In this document: positions 5,220-7,144 of the stretch, in pieces
Numbering within the stretch: the first letter of the stretch is position 1
Layout of the letters: every line of letters begins with the position of its first letter
Assembly (NCBI GenBank): GCA_028277545.1
Contig: JANQGB010000286.1
Location: 1 to 7,144 of the forward strand
DNA length: 7,144 bases
Direction: 5' to 3'
DNA from: Phycisphaerae bacterium
Lineage (GTDB): Bacteria; Planctomycetota; Phycisphaerae; UBA1845
Notes under the pieces: generated by a model
The model's database searches: none
What the model saw: the letters and a program-made list of their open reading frames with translations, nothing else
Told to the model about the DNA's origin: nothing
Program-made: the position numbers and the translations under genes

Positions 5220-6644
5220 CTACGCCCCGCGTCGGCGCCCCAGAACCAGCCCCAAGCCCACTAACAACATCAGGCCCGTGGCCGGCTCAGGAATGGCGAA
5301 ACGGAACACACCGTCGAGGACGCTGCCGGTCCCGTCCAGGAACGAACCCTGGAAAACCACCTCACCGAAGTTCGTCAGGTCAAAGGCCTCCGCCGCATCG
5401 TGGAAAACATTCGTAACCATCGTGCCGCCGTATGGCAGGCCATCGACCGGTACAGCCGTCGATAACAGGAGCTCACCGTTGAAGAAGATGCCCTCCCGAA
5501 TGTCGGTTGGCGTTCCACCGTTGTGGATCACGCCCGCATAGATAAGGTCACCGTTGTTGTTGATGTCGATCGCGGTAATCGACTCCAGGATCGAGCCTGC
5601 GTCCAGCAGCCCCGCCGGGTCCTCTATTACCCCACCGGATTCCATGTAGAACCCCGTCTCGGTGGCCAGGAACTCGCCGCTGTCCAGTTCCCCCCGGATG
5701 GCCCAGGTGCCGTCGTCGGCCAGGGTGGTCTCGAACACCTTGTCAACCGGGCTCGTGCCGCCGGGCAGCGTGTGACCCTCCTGCGCCAGCAGCATGGCAG
5801 TTCCGGCCCTAACCAGGACGCAGACCTTGTCCTCGGACGAGCTCAGATTCGTGTCCTGGTAGAAGGCATAGTCACCGCTGGCACTCCAGCTCACGTGGCT
5901 GAAGTTGGTGTCCCATTTGATGCCGGCACCAAGACCGAGCTCCGGGGGCACAGGGTCGTCCTCTCTGGCAGCGATGATCCCGTTCTTGAAAATGGCGGAG
6001 TCGGAACTCGTCGACACCCCGCCGATATCCCCTACCAGTCCGAAGCCACCGTCACTGAATATGCCGGCATAGCCGTTGGAGGTGGACGAGTTGGAGATCG
6101 GCGGCATCGATCCGACAGGGTCATCGGACGACGCCAGCGGAGTCACCGCGCCCGTGACCGCGTTATAGCGGTAGAGCATGGTCGCTTCCGACCCGATGTC
6201 GGTATCCTGCTGTATGCCGGCAAAGAACACGCCGTCACCCGACGCGTTAATCTGACGCCGCGTCTGGAACTCGTCGAAGGTGTTGTACGTACCGAAGACG
6301 CCCGGCGCGTCCTGGCCTTCCTGCGCCGCCACAGCGCTGCCGTGAAACAGGAAGTGGTCCGCATTGCCGTTGCCGGTGAGATTGCCGTTCACGAACAACA
6401 CGCCGGCGTCGTTGTAGTTCGGCCGTTCTATGATCCGGAACGACTCGCCCGGCGGTGCGGCGCCGGGGGCGACCTCACCCTCGACCATCAGCGGTGTCAA
6501 GGTCACTTCGCCGACTGCCGCGGAAGCGAACCCGACCAGAACGGACATCAGCACTATGCAGGCCAGCGGCCGCCTCCACTGGCGACGAGCCAACCTGCCC
6601 GGGGAAACAATCCGGCCCTGCGTATGCAAACCTGACATCTCCAT
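5220..6644 (-). CDS. PEP-CTERM-anchored exported protein with N-x-x-G-x-x-x-x-F repeat modules
   Basis: This 474-residue exported protein should be processed by an exosortase (EpsH/XrtA type) and left at the cell surface or in extracellular matrix; its specific function is unknown. The N-terminus has an arginine-rich segment (R17 to R25), a hydrophobic core (about 27-40) and a likely signal cleavage near A-S-A (40-42). The C-terminus is a textbook sorting tag: P-E-P at 452-454, a hydrophobic helix (about 457-469) and R-R-R (470-472). Between them are four or five modules alternating an E-G-x-x-x-P-G turn (for example at 109 and 289) with N-x-x-G-x-x-x-F-like strands (for example 133-141, 363-370, 425-432). 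This resembles the uncharacterised tandem-repeat family now called DUF7453, recalled rather than searched. The start may be ATG 6644 or ATG 6638: the purine run AAGAGGAGGAGGA directly abuts the first and is better spaced for the second. The stop is TAG at 5222-5220. Confidence 0.88.
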   Translation of the reverse strand: MEMSGLHTQGRIVSPGRLARRQWRRPLACIVLMSVLVGFASAAVGEVTLTPLMVEGEVAPGAAPPGESFRIIERPNYNDAGVLFVNGNLTGNGNADHFLFHGSAVAAQEGQDAPGVFGTYNTFDEFQTRRQINASGDGVFFAGIQQDTDIGSEATMLYRYNAVTGAVTPLASSDDPVGSMPPISNSSTSNGYAGIFSDGGFGLVGDIGGVSTSSDSAIFKNGIIAAREDDPVPPELGLGAGIKWDTNFSHVSWSASGDYAFYQDTNLSSSEDKVCVLVRAGTAMLLAQEGHTLPGGTSPVDKVFETTLADDGTWAIRGELDSGEFLATETGFYMESGGVIEDPAGLLDAGSILESITAIDINNNGDLIYAGVIHNGGTPTDIREGIFFNGELLLSTAVPVDGLPYGGTMVTNVFHDAAEAFDLTNFGEVVFQGSFLDGTGSVLDGVFRFAIPEPATGLMLLVGLGLVLGRRRGA

Positions 6645-6657
6645 TCCTCCTCCTCTT
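6645..6657 (-). promoter_or_regulatory. Extended ribosome binding site of the PEP-CTERM gene
   Basis: The minus strand reads AAGAGGAGGAGGA immediately before ATG 6644. Because it contains overlapping AGGAGG copies, it can serve ATG 6644 (about 5 bases from the first copy) or ATG 6638 (about 7 bases from the last copy). Confidence 0.65.
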
Positions 6658-6790
6658 GCGAGCGAGAACCAGTGGTGCCTTCCCGCGGCTCGTACGCGGG
6701 TCGGTCAAGAGAGAGTTCAACGCACTTGGCACGCTGCCCAGCCTGCTGCCTGCGGCGTGACCTCTGCTACCGACAGCCATGCCCTATAAC

Positions 6791-6820
6791 AGTGCTGAGC
6801 ACTTCAATCGTGCTGAGCGC
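6791..6820. promoter_or_regulatory. Distal pair of operator-like palindromes
   Basis: AGTGCTGAGCACT (6791-6803) is a perfect 6-1-6 palindrome. GTGCTGAGCGC (6810-6820) is a near-identical copy with one arm mismatch. Their centres (6797 and 6815) are 18 bases apart, on roughly the same side of the helix within two turns. They lie just upstream of a possible minus-strand -10 (TATAGG, 6788-6783) that could serve the PEP-CTERM gene. Inferred binding sites for a dimeric regulator. Confidence 0.5.
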
Positions 6821-6868
6821 ATTCTAGCAAAGCGCGATGGCCATTGCAAGGCCTCTGAGGCTTAACTA

Positions 6869-6897
6869 TTGACAAATTGGATGTGCTGAAGTATGCT
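6869..6897 (+). promoter_or_regulatory. Sigma70-type promoter for the right-edge gene
   Basis: A perfect -35 box TTGACA (6869-6874) is followed by exactly 17 bases and TATGCT (6892-6897, four of six matches to TATAAT). Transcription would begin near 6904, giving a leader of about 66 bases before the GTG at 6970. It is the best promoter match in the window and is overlaid by operator-like repeats. Confidence 0.65.
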
Positions 6898-6912
6898 CAG
6901 CGTGCTGAGAAT
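6883..6912. promoter_or_regulatory. Promoter-overlapping cluster of three operator-like sites
   Basis: Three variants of the GTGCTGAGCAC palindrome sit in the promoter: GTGCTGAAGTA (6883-6893, in the spacer), ATGCTCAGCGT (6893-6903, over the -10) and GTGCTGAGAAT (6902-6912, at the expected transcription start). Their centres (6888, 6898, 6907) are 9-10 bases apart, close to one helical turn. CTCAGC and GCTGAG also form a perfect inverted repeat across the last two. Binding here would block RNA polymerase, so repression is the natural reading. Confidence 0.5.
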
Positions 6913-6957
6913 TGTGTCGGCCAATCAGCAGAGATTTGACGCGGGTAACTGAGTCAC

Positions 6958-6962
6958 AGGAG
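6958..6962 (+). promoter_or_regulatory. Ribosome binding site of the right-edge gene
   Basis: AGGAG at 6958-6962 lies 7 bases before the GTG at 6970. An in-frame TAA at 6946-6948 limits the frame upstream, and no ATG lies between them, so the GTG is the likely start. Confidence 0.65.
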
Positions 6963-6969
6963 ATCAAGA

Positions 6970-7144
6970 GTGGCAACTGGCCAGCGAACGAGTCGTGCAA
7001 ACCACCTGTCCAACGGGCGCGGCACCGAGGCGCCCGCGCCGCTGACAGCTCGAGACCGGGCAGCGGCCGAGCGCGCCGCCCAACGGCTGCGCTCAGAACT
7101 GCGGCTGCTGCTGTCGCATCTCCCGGAGGGGCAGCGGCAGGTCA
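6970..7144 (+). CDS. Unrecognised protein, N-terminal 58 residues (cut by window edge)
   Basis: I do not recognise this gene. The frame opens at GTG 6970 with AGGAG 7 bases upstream and continues to the right edge without a stop. The first 27 or so residues are polar and probably disordered (rich in T, R, N, G, P). From about residue 28 a strongly helical, Arg- and Ala-rich stretch begins (R-D-R-A-A-A-E-R-A-A-Q-R-L-R) and runs into L-R-L-L-L-S-H-L-P. A helix-turn-helix regulator would fit both this helical content and the operator-covered promoter, since regulators often repress themselves, but that is inference from context. The coding signal is short, so even the gene call rests on promoter, ribosome site and open frame. 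Confidence 0.55.
   Translation, partial: MATGQRTSRANHLSNGRGTEAPAPLTARDRAAAERAAQRLRSELRLLLSHLPEGQRQV

Larger units (their letters stand above)
6645..6969. other. Divergent control region between the PEP-CTERM gene and the right-edge gene
   Basis: This 325-base stretch separates two divergently transcribed genes. Its left half (6645-6780) looks like an untranslated leader for the PEP-CTERM gene. Its right half is AT-richer than its surroundings and holds a promoter plus five operator-like palindromes. No protein gene is supported inside it. Confidence 0.65.

Noticed and set aside
4815..5416. Plus-strand frames spanning the spacer between the minus-strand genes
   Set aside because: No ribosome site and no recognisable protein character; they overlap the ends of both real genes.
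5523..6635. Plus-strand open frame of 370 codons
   Set aside because: Antisense shadow of the PEP-CTERM gene; the minus-strand protein has a signal peptide, repeats and a sorting tag, and the plus translation has none of these.
6475..6780. Minus-strand open frame of 101 codons over the PEP-CTERM start
   Set aside because: It overlaps the signal peptide region of the PEP-CTERM gene in another frame and lacks its own protein features.
6783..6788. TATAGG as a firm -10 box for the PEP-CTERM gene
   Set aside because: No acceptable -35 box lies 16-18 bases upstream on the minus strand, so I mention it only as a possibility.
6791..6912. The palindrome cluster as a CRISPR array or a plasmid iteron origin
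   Set aside because: The units are about 11 bases with irregular spacing (18, 73, 10, 9) and lie over a promoter; there are no uniform spacers and no replication initiator gene in the window.

Overview
The window most likely comes from a GC-rich member of the Planctomycetota, possibly Phycisphaerae or a relative. The main clues are two large exported proteins on the minus strand. One ends in a dockerin-like double calcium-loop tail of the style common in that phylum, after a right-handed beta-helix. The other ends in a classical PEP-CTERM sorting tag. This lineage call is an inference from protein style; no rRNA or other marker gene is present.

Layout, left to right. Positions 754-1 (minus) hold the start of an RdgC-like recombination-associated protein that runs off the left edge. 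A divergent intergenic region (755-1087) separates it from a complete CPA1-type Na+/H+ antiporter (1088-2755, plus), which probably starts at a TTG. A short convergent gap (2756-2971) follows. Next comes a secreted beta-helix/dockerin protein (4912-2972, minus), whose start I place at a GTG 42 codons inside the longest possible reading frame. After a 307-base spacer comes a PEP-CTERM protein built of N-x-x-G-x-x-x-x-F type modules (6644-5220, minus). The right edge is a 325-base divergent control region and the first 58 codons of an unrecognised plus-strand gene (6970 onward).

How the genes relate. The antiporter is a stand-alone housekeeping or stress function. The two exported proteins share strand and destination (envelope or outside) but carry different C-terminal tags and are separated by long spacers, so they are probably not one operon. 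The most informative non-coding signal is at 6791-6912. A good sigma70-type promoter (TTGACA, 17 bases, TATGCT) is overlaid by three copies of a GTGCTGAGCAC-like palindrome, with two more copies about 70 bases upstream, between this promoter and the PEP-CTERM gene. This looks like a repressor-controlled promoter that may also affect the divergent PEP-CTERM gene.

I see no tRNA, rRNA, CRISPR array, insertion sequence, phage gene or clear defence system. The window reads mostly as ordinary chromosome; the operator cluster and the architecture of the two surface proteins are the parts worth a second look.
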